From NCBI GenBank assembly GCA_024734555.1, contig JANPWX010019802.1, positions 248,001-312,000 of the forward strand: DNA of 64,000 nt, given 5' to 3'. Shown here piece after piece: positions 50,575-63,060 of the stretch. Both the position numbers and the translations under genes were made by a program. The stretch's first letter is position 1. Each line of letters begins with the position of its first letter. The notes beneath the pieces were generated by a model. The model saw only the letters and a list, made by a program, of their open reading frames with translations. It had not been told where the DNA came from and ran no database searches. This stretch comes from Trochalopteron elliotii (Eukaryota > Chordata > Aves > Passeriformes > Leiothrichidae).

Positions 50575-51174
50575 GTGAAGACACTGTTAAAAAAAGACAA
50601 AGAAGAGTAGCTTTTGAGTCATCCATATATCACTTTGTTATATAAAAATGAGGTTTTTTTTCCTGATTGACATGGTGGACTCTGTTTAAAATTAAAATGT
50701 TACTGGGTTTTTTCCCTATTGCTAAACCAAGGACTTGAATAGTGGCTACTTCAGCCTACAAAAGAAGAAAACTGTGAATTTTTCTATAAATTATGTTTGT
50801 CTACTTTTGAACAAATAGTCAAATAGAATATTAATACATATAACATTTCAACTGCTACAAGAAAGATCTTCAGAAATGAAGGTCATCTGGTTAAAGGAAT
50901 TTCAACAGTTTTCATCAGAGGTTTTATTTCTGTTATCCTGCTTTCCCTGGCTCCATAGTAAAATATAATTGAAACAAAAATCTTTTGACTTATTCTCTGC
51001 CCAGTACAGTGTTGTGTTTTTCATTTCAGCAAGTAGCAAATCATTCTACTGCTGAGAAAGCAGTACAACTAAAATGTTTTATGGGTGTGTTTTGCTTAGT
51101 ATTTTATCTCCAAAAAGACACTAAATCATTAAACCAAATTAAACTTGTTTAACCAAATATGTTTCCTTATTCAG

Positions 51175-51284
51175 AGGAGGACCCTGCTCCAAACAGTGTT
51201 GTTGAAGAATACCTTCAGGAGAAGAGAAAATATGAAGACAAGCGAAAGCAACAGCCAAAGAAAGGAGTATCCCGTGAAGATCAG
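51175..51284 (+). CDS. CWC27: CWC27 internal coding exon (second of three)
   Basis: The acceptor is TTATTCAG ending at 51174 and the donor is GTAATA starting at 51285. The first two bases complete a Glu codon with the single g left by the exon at 41828-41925. Then 36 full codons follow and the exon ends on a codon boundary. The product contains VVEEYLQEKRKYEDKRKQQ and then KKGVSREDQ, corresponding to the conserved 'EYRREKQKYE...KKGTSREDQ' region of vertebrate CWC27. It is highly charged and probably a continuous helix. The adjacent 9.2 kb intron upstream carries no recognised CR1. The phase match on both sides and the conserved SREDQ end make the assignment secure. Confidence 0.93.
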
Positions 51285-51961
51285 GTAATATTTTGATGGC
51301 CTGAGAAACAAAAATCCAGAAAATGAATTATGTTCATTTTTGAATATGTTTATCTCTTCATTTCTATAAAAGCAAAGTTTTAAGATCTGTTGTTTTGTTT
51401 TCCATTAGAAGAAAGTTATTATTAGTAAAAATAAATATTTTAATTACCCAGATAAACAGGTACATGAATTTTCAGTGTGTGTTTGAATGGGCTCCCAGTT
51501 TAGTTATTAAAAATCTTCTGAAAGGAAATGCTAGTCATGAAGAGATGTCCTTGATTACATTTGTGAGAGTTTGCATTTCTTCACCTTGTGCTTTCCTTGA
51601 CATAAGATAACACTGGGACAGAAATTTACATATTTGGCATTTCTTCTAGCTGGGGTTTTTAACATTTTAAATTACAGTTTAAAAATAATAAATTCATCAA
51701 TATTGTTGTGAAATGAAAGAAATAGTAGATAAGTACTGTAAAAAGAGAAGCTGTTTCAAATACAATGAAAATTATAATTCAAAATTAGTTAGGGTGTCTG
51801 TAGACTTTAGTAGGCAAATATGAGCAAAATATTTTTGCTTTACAAAAGTATTTGTGTTTTTCTAAAATAGGAAAGTCTGAAATGGGTAAATATATGAAAC
51901 TGCTTGTGAAGTGGAAATACCATCAACTTAAAATCTGTGCTGTACATCAAACACGTTGATT

Positions 51962-52963
51962 TGTCAGTTCGGCTACGAAGGTGTTCCTGTTCACATGTTG
52001 AATCTAGAAGAGATTGGAAACTTGGTGCTTAGTAACTTCAAAGCAGCATTTGGCAAACCTTTATATATGCAGCAAGCTGATTTAGCTCGAAACTAAGAAG
52101 TTTATGGAAACTTTGTACATTCAAAATCCCATTATCTTTGAATCAAAGAGTACTAAAGCTCTGTTGGCAGTGTGGATCAAGGGACTTAAAACCATGTCTA
52201 ATGAATTTATATCAGCCCTGTACTGGACATCACCAGAAAACAAGATGAGATGATAGGGACATATATTCTAGTAGATCTTAATTTTTATTTACATAACCTT
52301 GCTGGCAACTATTCAACAATAATTAATCAAGTTCTTTGTAATCCATTTCACTTGTGGAGAGCCTCTTCTAGTCTTGCACCTCTTGTAACTGATCCTACAT
52401 CACAATACCATTTTACATCCTCAGTGCAATAGTTAAGGAAGAGGGAGAAAAGGAATGGTTCCCTAAAATACTAGATAATGGAAGTCCTAGCCCTTCTATT
52501 CTACAAGGGTCAAATTTTAAAGTTATTCGAAGCACAGTGTAGCATCTAGTGACTCACTGCAAAAATGCCTACTAAGATATTTCAAAATTATTTCTGTCAT
52601 CAGGTCTATTCACAGGAATGCTGTCACTAGAGAAAATTAGACAAGACATGAGGAATGTGGCTTTTTTGGGTCACAGTTTAATATTAAAAGGGTCAGTTTG
52701 TTTCCTTCTGATGACCTAGGCAAAGATCTGCTGTCTCAGGTGTTGGAAGTACAGTGTTCATTTGCAATAGTATAGAAAGCTATAGAACTAGAATGATTTG
52801 CAGGCAAAAATATCCTCAAAACTTTCCACTCTCTCATCTTAAACAGAAGATTAGACAGAAAATAAAGAAAGTAAATGCAAAAAAAGTCCTCCAAAATCTG
52901 CCCTTGGCAGTGCTAAAATATGTTTTTGAAAGAATTCAAAAGCCAGGAAACTCCTCAAGTTAA
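51962..52963 (+). pseudogene. ~1 kb decayed coding-like tract of unknown parent
   Basis: Successive plus-strand segments in shifting frames read like one protein. 51962-52093 is 43 codons (FGYEGVPVHMLNLEEIGNLV). 52092-52250 is 53 codons (LLAVWIKGLKTMSNEFISAL). 52250-52432 is 60 codons. 52432-52719 is 95 codons with two stops (SLEKIRQDMRNVAFLGHS). 52754-52963 is 69 codons, basic. The order, lengths and lack of long gaps suggest a single decayed ORF of at least 320 codons, as in a processed pseudogene. I could not name the parent and saw no poly-A tail or target-site duplication. Traces may continue to about 53560. Confidence 0.35.
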
Positions 52964-54097
52964 GATTGCTCCCAGAAGGAAATTTGATTCCAGTGAACAC
53001 TTCTGGTATTTCCTATTTCTGTTTTCTATTCTTGTTTAGTTTTTATTCTTTTAAATTTGAAAAACTTGACCAAACAAAACTACACAGCCGTAGAGAGGTG
53101 TTTTACAACATAGGTTGCCAACCTATCACCTACAAATCAAATGTAGCCTGCCACATAAATTCAGTAAGGCACTTACTCCCTGGTGCTTTCATTTTCAGGA
53201 ATGTCTCAAATACCAGCAAAAAAAAAAAGCTGTGGGCTGTGCAAATTATTCATATGCTCTTCACTTTTTTTTGAAGAGCCCCCCTCTACCATCACAGGCT
53301 CAGGCGTATGACTTTTGTATAACCACACTCCCATTGGAGATGATCAGAAACAAGAGCTATGGTATGATCTTCAGGTGTCGTCTGAGATTTGGTGACTTCA
53401 TTGTCCCTGAAAGATCCGGCAATGTCCATTTGAGAATAGAATAGCAGATTAAAATGAGTATGAGCTTTATGTGTGCAGCATAAGAACCTGTATCTGCAGA
53501 ACCAGTTAAGCTGGTTCATTTTATTTGGGACAAAAACTTCGAATTTTTTCAATGTCCACACATAATTTAAAAAATCAACATAAAGTATATAAATATCAGT
53601 TAAACTGGGTCTTCAGGGTTTGAATGGTTTGTAATTTATACAGTGGATTGCTGTAAAAGAGGACAGTAGCAGGTCCAAAAAGTAAAATTAATTGTCAGCA
53701 GTGTTATTTAATCAGCTGTTTTATTCTGTTAGTAGCTACAAGTATCTGTTCCTTAAATTTCCTGCATTTTTATTAATTTAACAAATAAATTTGTTCCTGC
53801 ATTTTTATTTCACTAGAAGATGAGAGAAGTGCTTTTTCACACCTGACAGGCCCCTCCCTGGTTGCTCTTGTTGCCTCAGCACTGCCTGCCCACTCACCCC
53901 ATGAGTGCCCTCCATGCAGTCTCTCTGTCACACCCACCATCCCTCTCACTCTCTGCTTGCCTCTCAAAAGTGTTTCTTCCAAATTCATATGAGAGATCAC
54001 TCTCCTTGTACTTTTTCTCAAAATAATAAAAACATTGTATGTGCCTGTTGGTGTGTAGAAATACACAACTTCTCTAAAACCCTGTGTGTAATTTCAG
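52964..54097. other. Intronic DNA with unassigned patch
   Basis: Includes open frames at 53115-53444 (+) that may be the tail of the decayed tract, and a pyrimidine-rich, GC-richer patch at 53840-53980. Nothing identifiable. Confidence 0.4.
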
Positions 54098-54201
54098 ACA
54101 CTGGCATTGCTGGACCGATTTAAAACAAAGTTAACCCAGGCAATTGAAGAAACTCCTGAAAATGAGCTCTCTGAACCTGACGTAGATAATGACGAAGGAT
54201 G
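54098..54201 (+). CDS. CWC27: CWC27 internal coding exon (third of three)
   Basis: The acceptor is TAATTTCAG ending at 54097 and the donor is GTGAGT starting at 54202. The exon opens on a codon boundary, matching the phase-0 end of the previous exon. It carries 34 codons and ends with the first two bases (tg) of a split codon. The translation begins TLALLDRFKTKLTQAI and ends with ETPENELSEPDVDNDEG, matching the human 'TLALLNQFKSKLTQAI..ETPEN...DDEGW' segment. The split codon is expected to be Trp (tg|g) when joined to the next canonical exon, which is not in the window. About 50 further codons of the gene (the basic C-terminal tail) must lie beyond 64000. Confidence 0.93.
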
Positions 54202-55137
54202 GTGAGTATTTTCTGTTTGGATTTCTGTGTTTACCAGTAGAAATCTTGCTGTGCTGATATAGTCTCACTGAGTAGCAGGAAACACTAAATGTGAAGGCAG
54301 ATGCTTCATTAGGAGTCAGCTAAAAGGTACTGGTTTATCACTCTGAAAAATAAGGCATGAAACTAAATGACATTTAGCATTCTGAAGTTTTAAATCCTTC
54401 TAAAACTGTGGGTTGGGGGTGGTAAGTATTTTTAAATGGTGGATGAGATGAAGATAGACTGACTCATCTGAAGTGCAGGGTGACCCCAAGACAGTGGGCT
54501 GTTACTGAAGTTGATAAAGCACTGCAGAAGTTACTACCTCAATGCCTCCCAGTCAAGGCATCAGTGTGTACCCTGTTGTCTCATGTTCATCTTTCATGCA
54601 GACTACCCACCTTAGGTAATCAGTAGGGATAAAAATCAAAATTATTTGAAGTGTGATCTTGACGCTCTAAGGCTGCATGCTGTTAAATGCTTGTAAAGGT
54701 ATGCAAAATGCATAAAATGCCTGGAAAAAAAGAAAAGAAATCCTAACAAAAAAGTTTTGTAAGGATATGTCATCTCCATTTATAAGGCAAACACTACAGC
54801 TGGTCCAACAAAATAGGCTGTCTCTGCCCACAGTTTTTTTCATAGTTGTGTGCATAAGCTATTGGAGCTACAGCAAAATTACCAGTAAAATAGAAACTTT
54901 AATGAAGTTCTTGGCAAATGGTTTAAGACAACCAGTATTTCTGTATCCCAGATGACTTAAAATTATTTTGTTGCTTCTTCAAACAGTGTTTTCTTCTTTC
55001 ATTATGTCTTTTCCTACCTTGGGCTCTTTGAGGATAAGAGATAACATACAATATAAATTTCAAGATCCTTGGATTTCACTGATATTTTGAGATCCTTCTG
55101 AGCTACCAGAGTGCTTCTAAGTCCTCCAAGAATTACA

Positions 55138-55385
55138 GTGCAACTATTTCACTTGGAAGGGACCTACAAAAATCATACAGTCCAACTGCCTGACAGTTTC
55201 AGGGCTAGCCAAAAGCTATAGAATGTTGTTAAGGGCATTGTCCAAATGCCTCTTGAACACTGACAGGCTGGGGGCATTGATCTCCTCTCCAGGAAGCCTG
55301 GTCCAGTGTTTGACCACCCTCTTGGTAAAGAAATACTTCCAAATATCTGGTCTAAACCTCCCATGGCCAGTATTCCCTTATCTGG
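55138..55385 (-). mobile_element. CR1 3'-end fragment, minus strand
   Basis: The antisense CR1 3' region: 'cacttggaagggacctacaa', 'cagtccaactgcctgacag', 'gtccaaatgcctcttgaaca', 'ggaagcctggtccagtgttt' and 'accaccctcttggtaaagaa'. This subfamily tip differs from those at 5135 and 9892. The right border is fuzzy; the following 100 bp is unassigned. Confidence 0.87.
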
Positions 55386-58300
55386 CCTTTTTATGAACTT
55401 GATCTTCGTGTCAATTATTTTCTTATCACAGTAATATGACCAGTCTTTTAAATACTTTTTATAGAGTTCAAACATATCTTTCCTATTTCTTTCTGAGTAA
55501 CTACTGATACCTAATTGTCAGTAATGCTATCCACTGTATTTCCTACTGAATGAAGAAGTGCTGTAATTTCTTCAGATTATAAAGTTGTATTTTTGTTCAG
55601 ACAACAATATTACATTCAGAATTGCACTAAAACAAATACTTAAAATAATATGGAACTACATAATAGACTAATAATCTCATATTAATTTTGCAGCTCAGTA
55701 AGTTTTCATGTTAACTTTACAGAAAGATGGGACAGTCTGTTTTCAAATAGTTTACTTTGAGGCCAAGTAAATTGTAAAATGTGTATTACACAAATTTGCT
55801 ATAAACAACATTAACAAAGCAATGAAATCTTATGAAAGCTATTAATTATTGTGTGAAGCAGTCGGAAAGTTAAAAGGCATATTTTGGATTGTTTACGTTT
55901 TCAGTACCTTTGTTGTATAGGAATATTTGAGATAACTATAGTGACTTTATCCTTTAAAATTCTTTCTTAATTTGAATCTACTTCTCAAAAGACAGTAATT
56001 TCACTTCATTTGATTTTTATGAAATACAATTAGTGTATGGCATATGCATATATGATACATACAAACGACATGATTCCTCCAGGCCATTTTGTAGGTCATG
56101 GCTGATGTTTTTATGGGAAGGGAAAGCCTGCCAGTATGCTTTGCTCTACTGTCAGGGTGTGTTATCTGAGGTAAAATGATTGCCTCTAAGACATTTTTAT
56201 GTGTCCATGAGTGGCCACACATTGAGGTATAATTTTCATTCTCTGTCAAGATAGAAACCATTACCAATTTGTTATGTTTTCTTTTGTTTGGCAAACTTCT
56301 CTCTGCATATTTGGCTGAGCTGCTGTATTGGCATGGCGCATAGCAGACGTTTGGGCACTTTTCAGCAGCATTCTACTTTTTATGCAATAAAAAATGAAGA
56401 AATATGACTCTATTGTAAACAGTGTGTATGGTGTTTGATAATTATTACCAGATTTTACTGTCTAAGAACACATCTGAGGAGCTGTTGTGAGGAGTGCTGA
56501 AGAGAAATGCATAAGACTTAAGTTTTAATATGGGATATCAGAATCTTTGTTGAGACATTTTATTGCAACCTCTACTGCTCTGTGAGAATGATTATCTATA
56601 TTTGTCTGCAGCAATTGAAATCCAATTTCCCTTACAAAATTCCAAAATATCATAATAAACATGATATCTGCTCAAAGAAGGGGTTAAAGAATAAAAGTGT
56701 CTGACAATAAGGAAGTGGACACAATTTTACAGCATCTGAGTACCTTAGAAAGACATTCTTGATCTGAGTTCTTCCAGGCATTATTTTCCTTGTGGCTTCA
56801 TATTGAAAACTGGTGCTTGTGCTTTCCTCTTAATGATTTTTCAGATGTCCTCAGTACTTCTTGATTACTAGTTGTTCTTTATTTGCTTACAATCCAAATA
56901 AGGACTCAGATGCATTACTAGACTCTTTCTTAAAGTTTGCACAGGGTGCTGCAGAAGTAAGTAGGGATTATCTGACAAAACTCCTTCACCTTTTTGGCTT
57001 AAAATCTTACCCAAGACTTCTCCCCAAAATGTAGTTGAGGTCAATCATAGTGGCAGTGAGGTGTCACTTGCTTAGAGATTAAAATTGTGAAAATCAAATA
57101 TGTGGCAACAGAAGACCCAGCTGGAATGGTTTATCTACTTGATACTTGCTACTTGGATTACTTGATAGGCCTGAATTTGAAAGAGAAGATACTGCACAGG
57201 CTACACTTAGTCAGAACACTGCTGCTACTCATCTTGTTTAGACTTACTGGAACAGGTATTTGTAATATTTGTAATATTATGTAACACAGTTGCATGCATG
57301 TGGTACCCATTCAGGCAGTAGTGGCACTTCGGGGTTCTGGTGGTAATATCAAATAGTTGCAACTGTAGTCAAACACAGATTTCATTCCAGAAGGTGTTAC
57401 AGCAACTGCAGTGAAACTAATGACACAGATCCTGTGAACATGACAAAATATTTTTCCGAGACAGAATCCAGCAATGGGATAAAAAAATTCTGATGCAATC
57501 AAGTACATTCAGAAATTGTTTCAGTTAATCTGTGCAAAATATTCCTCTTCTAAGACGATTAAGAGTGATACTTAGTACTGTAAAACACCCTTCGATCAAG
57601 TAATTCTGAGTGTTCCAAGTGCTTCTTTCAAAATGTGAAATCTGAGACTAGATACAGTACTCAGCTAAGTCTTTGTCCATGTTGAGTGGAAGGATTACTT
57701 TTTTTGTTGCTGCTTTTTTCATTCCTGGTTTTCAGTCCTTTCTAAGCCACAAATCCTTTCCTATTGAATGGTTGCCAAACTTAGTTTTGTCCTGTACCCA
57801 TACTGTTGATCACTCTTATTGGAATTTAGCCATTGCACTTTTTTAATTGTATCTCATTTTTCATACTGCTACTCCTGTTTGCCAAAATCACATGAATTCT
57901 AAATACTCCAATAAACATTCGGAACTTCATATTATGCATATAGTTCTGTAATTATATTCTTCTCCAGTAGAGTCATAAATGGAAATGAACTAACCAACCA
58001 TTACCACATTGTGCTTTTCACTTTGACATTCAGCTGTGGCTGTCTACTCCTAAAAACAGGGCTCTCCAGCTGAATTTTACATGCTTGTGAAATGTAAGAA
58101 ATAAATCTTCACTTACCTATATGGAATACTGGCTTTTGTGGAAGGAACAGATTCTCTGCTATAAAAACACATATCATGTCCTTAACAGAAATTCTGGACT
58201 TACACTCTTCTCTTTCTGATCATTTAAAACAATTGGATGCTTCCTGAAACTGCAAGACTTATTGGCACACTGAAGTATAACTAGTGCTAGACAGCTTTTG

Positions 58301-58687
58301 AGTTGGTGGATTTTTCTGTAGTAAGGGAACAACCACATTGCTTGTTGAAAACTCACCTAGTTGCCAAGTCAATTTAGCATATACCTATGTAGGATCTCCA
58401 TTATTTATGCAGTCTCAAGGACAAAATGCACGAAAAGGTTCAGGTATCAACTCCAGTACCATTCTTGAATTTAAAACTTAATCATCCTTAACAAGTAACT
58501 GAAAACTCAGGATGATCATCACTCTATACTGCTAAAATACCATACATTGCACAAAAAACCAATCAAGTTTCTTCCATGTCTTATAAGGTGGAAAGACATG
58601 GAAGACACATAGGTTAGGAAATCATGATGGGTTAATTTTTGGATTGATTGAAAAGATACGCCTGTTTGTTTACTTCTTGAGACTGAT
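55386..58687. other. Unique AT-rich intronic DNA
   Basis: No element recognised. Around 57090-57500 there are some protein-like short frames (65 codons at 57087-57284 +), but they are too weak to call. Confidence 0.5.
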
Positions 58688-59546
58688 GCTCTTTAGTGTC
58701 TTTATCAGTGACAAAGGCAGGGGGACCAAGTGCACCCTCAGTACATTTGCAGGTGACAGGAAGCTGAGCATTGCAGGTGACACTACAGAAAAATGGGATG
58801 CCATCCAGGCCCACCAGGACAAGCTTGAGAAGCAGGTTCATGTGAATGTCATAAAGTTCAACAAAGCCAAGTGATGTATCTGGGCCAGGGCAATCCCAGA
58901 CAAGAGCACAGAGTGGGAGCAGCCCTGCCCAGAAGGACCTGGGGGTGCTGCTGGTGAGAGGTTGGACATGACCCAGCCACGGGCACTGACAGCCCAGAGA
59001 GCCAAACGTGTCCTGGGCTGCATCCAGAGCAGTGTGGGCAGCAGGGCCAGCAAGGGGATTCTGCCCCTCTGCTCTGCTGAGACCCCACCTGCTGGGCTGC
59101 ATCAGCTCTGGGGGCCCAGCACAGGCAGGATATGGGCTTTTTTGAGCTGAGAAGGATCACAAAAATGATTGGAGGCTGGAATATCTCTCCTGTGAGAAAA
59201 GGCTGAGGAAGCTGGGCTTGTTCAGGCTAGGTAAGAGAAGGATCTGGAGAGACTTTATGGTAAGGTGGTAGGTATTTCAGTAATTAAAGGGTGATTAAAA
59301 GAAAGAGGGAGAATGACTTTTTATTTGGGCAGATAGAGACAGGGTGAGGGGTGATGATTTTAAATTAAAAGAGGACAAATTTGAATTAGATGCTAGGTAG
59401 AAATTCTTGACTCAGAGGGTAGAGGCACTAGAACAGGTGGCCCAGAGGGGTGGCAGATGACCAACACATGGCAATGGGCTTGGACTGGGTCATCTGTAAA
59501 GATCCCTTCCAAGCCACACCATTCTATGATTCTATAATATGAACAT
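58688..59546 (+). mobile_element. CR1 LINE, ~860 bp, plus strand
   Basis: Sense landmarks: 'tgtctttatcagtgacaaag', 'tgcaccctcagtacatttgc', 'gcatccagagcagtgtgggc', 'ccccacctgctgggctgcat' and the terminal 'cattctatgattctataat' at 59520-59538. It is 5'-truncated in the last part of the RT gene, and the small open frame at 58644-58874 carries the eroded C-terminal RT text (VNVIKFNKAK). Compared with the copy at 15750, there is a short deletion after 'aacaaagccaagtg'. Open frames on the opposite strand (58632-59160) are by-products of GC richness. Confidence 0.93.
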
Positions 59547-59641
59547 TGTATTGAGGCAATATTTTGTTCCTGCTTGAAAGCTATTTCTGTATTGATAATC
59601 TGAGTTCTGATAAATATGGTTTTACATTGTTGCTTCTTCAG

Positions 59642-59900
59642 TTTTGACTTCATGGAAGATGCCAAATTCATCCTGTTGGACCTTCAATATTCAGTACAAA
59701 CTAAAATATTAACATGTGAAAGTTGTTCCTTATCAGATGAACATGATTATATGAAGTGCATTAAAATTGCTGCCACCAGAGAATCAGCCAAAATTTGTGT
59801 CATCTTCGTAGAAGGATTTGGTTTGTTATTAATCCCATCAGTTCAGAAATCAGGGCTGCAAGTAGACCCACGGTTGATTTTAGAGTTTATGTTACAGTGA
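59642..59900 (+). other. Exon-like open segment in phase with CWC27 exon 3 of the window
   Basis: A good 3' splice site (TGTTGCTTCTTCAG, ending 59641) is followed by 86 codons before TGA at 59898-59900. If spliced to the donor at 54201, the split codon tg+t and the frame that follows stay open: FDFMEDAKFILLDLQYS and so on, rich in Cys and hydrophobics. This would be an alternative terminal exon replacing the conserved basic tail of CWC27. The canonical next codon should be Trp (tgg), so this is not the constitutive exon. I saw no convincing AATAAA signal shortly downstream. It could equally be a chance open frame. Confidence 0.25.
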
Positions 59901-62900
59901 AGCCCAGTAATTCTTCCTTCGTTCTGCACCTGGCTAGAAGTTTAGGATTTCTTTTTCAGGATTCAGATCTCATCACTGGCTTTTATCTGCTCTCAGTAAT
60001 GCACTCTGCAGCCTTTCAGAATTTTGACTGAGACTGCCAGCATGCTACATAGTTCACTTAATTAACAGCACGTGATGCCAGTGCTTCATAACTGAACCAC
60101 TTGCAATGTTTCCTGGGTGGAATGTAAGGTGTTACATGTGAAACATAAAGCTTCTTAATCTTTAGAAGAGATCAGCTTTTTCCTTCCCTGTGGAGTGCTG
60201 TCACAGCTGTAACTAAGCGACAAATGTAAATAAGTCATTTAAGTATTTTTGGAAGTATGTCTAGACTCTGAAACTTAGTCTTTCTTTTTATTTGAAATAA
60301 CATAAATCCATTCAGCTTTCAGATATACTGTGGGACGAGAAAGAATGAGTGAAGTGGGAATTTGGAATGAGGTGGTAGTTTTTCACATGGTTTTTCAGTC
60401 TAAAATTCTTCTGGTTACTTACCTTTGTTGAGTCTAAACTATTCTGAATGTTGGTTTATTTGAGGTGTGGGAAAAATAGACTTTTTAAAATCGAAATGAA
60501 AAAGCCAATACCTGAAAATATCATGCAATTTGCACAAAAGGTTGTTGTGAAAACTGTGTGACAGTAAAGGTCTTCCATTTTAAATGAGAAGGTATTTCAT
60601 GTCTTGATTAATGGATGGTTTCATGTCCGTGTTGTGTAATTACTGGTGTTGTTGGAACTGTTGTGTTCTAAGTTATTTGTAAAAAATCTCATGTAAGATA
60701 ATGAGGATTAAAACCAACTGAAGTGAGTTTAATGACGTACTTACTTTAATGCACTGTTTTAAAATCTCATGTGTCTTAGAAAGCTTTTAAACATATCTTC
60801 TTCTTGGTCATAAAATATTTCAATGTGCACAGTGATGCTTTACATTGATCAGATCACCTGATTTTAGCAGAAATTGAAGGAAATAGGGCTGGTTTTATTA
60901 ATTTATTGGTTCTGTGGGCAAAAAACTCACAGCAGTTCAGTGCTAACCATTTAAAGTGCAGCCTGGTATATATAAGTCAGATACTGTAATCTATTCCCAA
61001 TTCTGAATTTCAGGTAACTGTCACCAAGGCCACTTAAATATTGTGGGAACATTGGGTGCAAATGCTGAGCTCTTCTTGCCAGGACAATAATTGCAATTTG
61101 AGTGTGCAATCTTTTGCCCAGTTTGCAGAGATAGTTTTATTTTATTCCAGAACAAACAAAAAATGGATCTGTATATTGAATGAAGGTCAGTAGTTAGGCC
61201 CTCTATTTTCTTTAAGAAATGTTTTTGTTCATAATACAAGGAAGTCTCCTTTCAGAATATTTATGATTGGTTTCATGAAAAATGTGGCACAATTAGGAGT
61301 GGAAACACACAGTATTTTACTTACCTTGCATTCTCACAGTAAAGGGTTTTGTAATAGAGAGAGATTTGAGTCTTAAAACAGTATCAAGGCATCACTTTTC
61401 AATGTCTACTTCTGTAGAGTATAGGCTAGAATTGGTTTTGACTTGGGTCTTTTTAACTGAAATTGCAATTTCAGAATCAGGTAAATGTTGAAGTTAGCCA
61501 GACTCTATTTATATTACAATATTTAATTTCTATTAAGAACTAAATCACGATGCACACTGTTAATATTTAATCCACATACATTTGATAATGTGTTGCATTT
61601 TATTGCCAGGATTTCCTATTTAGTACAGCATATACTATTGAGATTTGCAGGGTGAAGTTCTTCAGGATAGACACCTAAAAGTTTTGGTTATATTTCTTTC
61701 ATAAACCTTGTTTTATATACATTTTATAAAATGCAGGTTTTTCTTTCCTACAAACCCTCAAATTTAGAGTTATGAAATATGGCTTCCTCAAGATTAGCAC
61801 CAGTGTTTGTAGCTTCAGTTGCAGAAGCTTAACTGTGACAAACACAGTAAACCCCTGAAAACTAAGCTGCAGTCTGTTTTACATGCTGATGCTAGCTTGG
61901 GGAATGACAGAAAAAGTGCTGCTGTAATTTATGCCAGTGAGGCACAAAGATGGATTAAAGCCACGTTTGCTCCCCTCCTCCCATCCAGACTTGAGCCAGC
62001 GTTCCTTCGCTAGTCTGGAAAAACTGGCTCTATATTAGGTCTCTCCTGCTAAGGCCATTGATTTACTCAACTACATTTTTTAAAAGTTGACAAAATACTT
62101 ACTTGATTGTTACAAAGGATAAATGAATGCCAGAGGTCTGTATTAGAAACACATTGGAAAGAGAGGTTTCTATTTGGCAAAAAAATAAGCGTTTGTTTGG
62201 GTTTTAGTACTGCCACTAACCTTTAAAGGAAGAAAGAAAAAAACCCTTCTGCTGTAAATCTTTCCTTTTTTCCTCCAGTTTTGTCTCCACCTTCACCCCT
62301 CTACTGCTAGAATATGGTCAGACCTTGCTTGATCTGTAAATGCCAACCCCTACCCCACTGCTTCAGTCAGTAATTCTTATTAACAAATAGTTCTTCTGCT
62401 GACATTGTATATTGATTGCCTCTAGCTGTTCAGCATGTCTGAGAAACTCAAAGCATATTAAGCAGGGTTTTTTGCTTGTTTATTTTTTGTTAATTCCTCC
62501 ATAGCTGAGCTTATTTGGACTAGGCATCTGAGTTTTGACTACTGTTTGACTTAAATTCAGAGATGATCCATGCTTCAGTCAAGGGATATCTAGTGTTAGA
62601 TTTACTGTCTGGAAATCTGACTTTTTTTATTGCCAGAAAATCTAGTGAAGAGAAGAAATAATCTTCTAAATCTTTATTAGCCTGGCTTAAGTTTCCTACA
62701 TATTTACACACCTTTTCAAGCACCCCAACTTCATCTCATTGAATGACATATTTAAGAAGTAAGGATTTAGATATATTCAGAATGAGAGAGAGAGAGAGGG
62801 GCAAAAGAAAAGGGAGGGTGTCCAGAGAAATCTGAATGTTATGAAAATCTGGGTATTTTTGTGCTAGAAATACTCTCCTCTCCTTTCTTTTCACTCCAGC

Positions 62901-62984
62901 TCTGTGCTGTGGTGATACAATAATGCCTGACTGCTTGTGTAAACTTGGGGAGCTGATTTGCTGACTGACTTCAGAGTATCAGAT
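59901..62984. other. Unique AT-rich intronic DNA
   Basis: Contains a 15-base GA run at 62784-62798. No gene, RNA or transposon recognised. Confidence 0.5.
62784..62798. repeat. (GA)n microsatellite, short
   Basis: Seven and a half uninterrupted GA units followed by a purine-rich tract to about 62820. Confidence 0.85.
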
Positions 62985-63060
62985 GTTGTACAGGCTATTG
63001 CCAGAGACAGGATGCTAGACTGGATGGATCACTGGTCTATTCTGGTGTGGTGGCTTCCAT
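62985..63060 (+). mobile_element. Ancient CR1/L3-like 3' scrap, plus strand
   Basis: 'ttgccagagacaggatgcta' followed by 'gactggatggatcactggtc' and 'tattctggtgtggt' matches, in sense orientation, the 3' tip of the old amniote CR1-like repeat whose antisense is seen at 30885-31260. Only about 75 bp is recognisable. Confidence 0.6.

Larger units (their letters stand above)
41926..51174 (+). other. CWC27: CWC27 intron, 9.2 kb
   Basis: Bounded by a GTAAG donor and a TTATTCAG acceptor. No CR1 copy was recognised. It contains a decayed coding-like tract at 43246-43848 (+), a stop-free minus-strand stretch at 48362-48610, a 15-base T run at 47568-47582 and a strong imperfect hairpin at 50522-50574. 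The rest is AT-rich unique sequence in which I see nothing identifiable. Confidence 0.85.
51285..54097 (+). other. CWC27: CWC27 intron, 2.8 kb
   Basis: Bounded by a GTAATA donor and a TTTCAG acceptor. About 1 kb of it (51962-52963) reads as decayed coding sequence in shifting frames. A more GC-rich, pyrimidine-biased patch lies at about 53840-53980; I could not identify it. Confidence 0.85.

Noticed and set aside
58632..59160. 156-codon minus-strand open frame
   Set aside because: Antisense of the plus-strand CR1; its Ala/Gly/Leu-rich text is the known reverse-strand reading of CR1.
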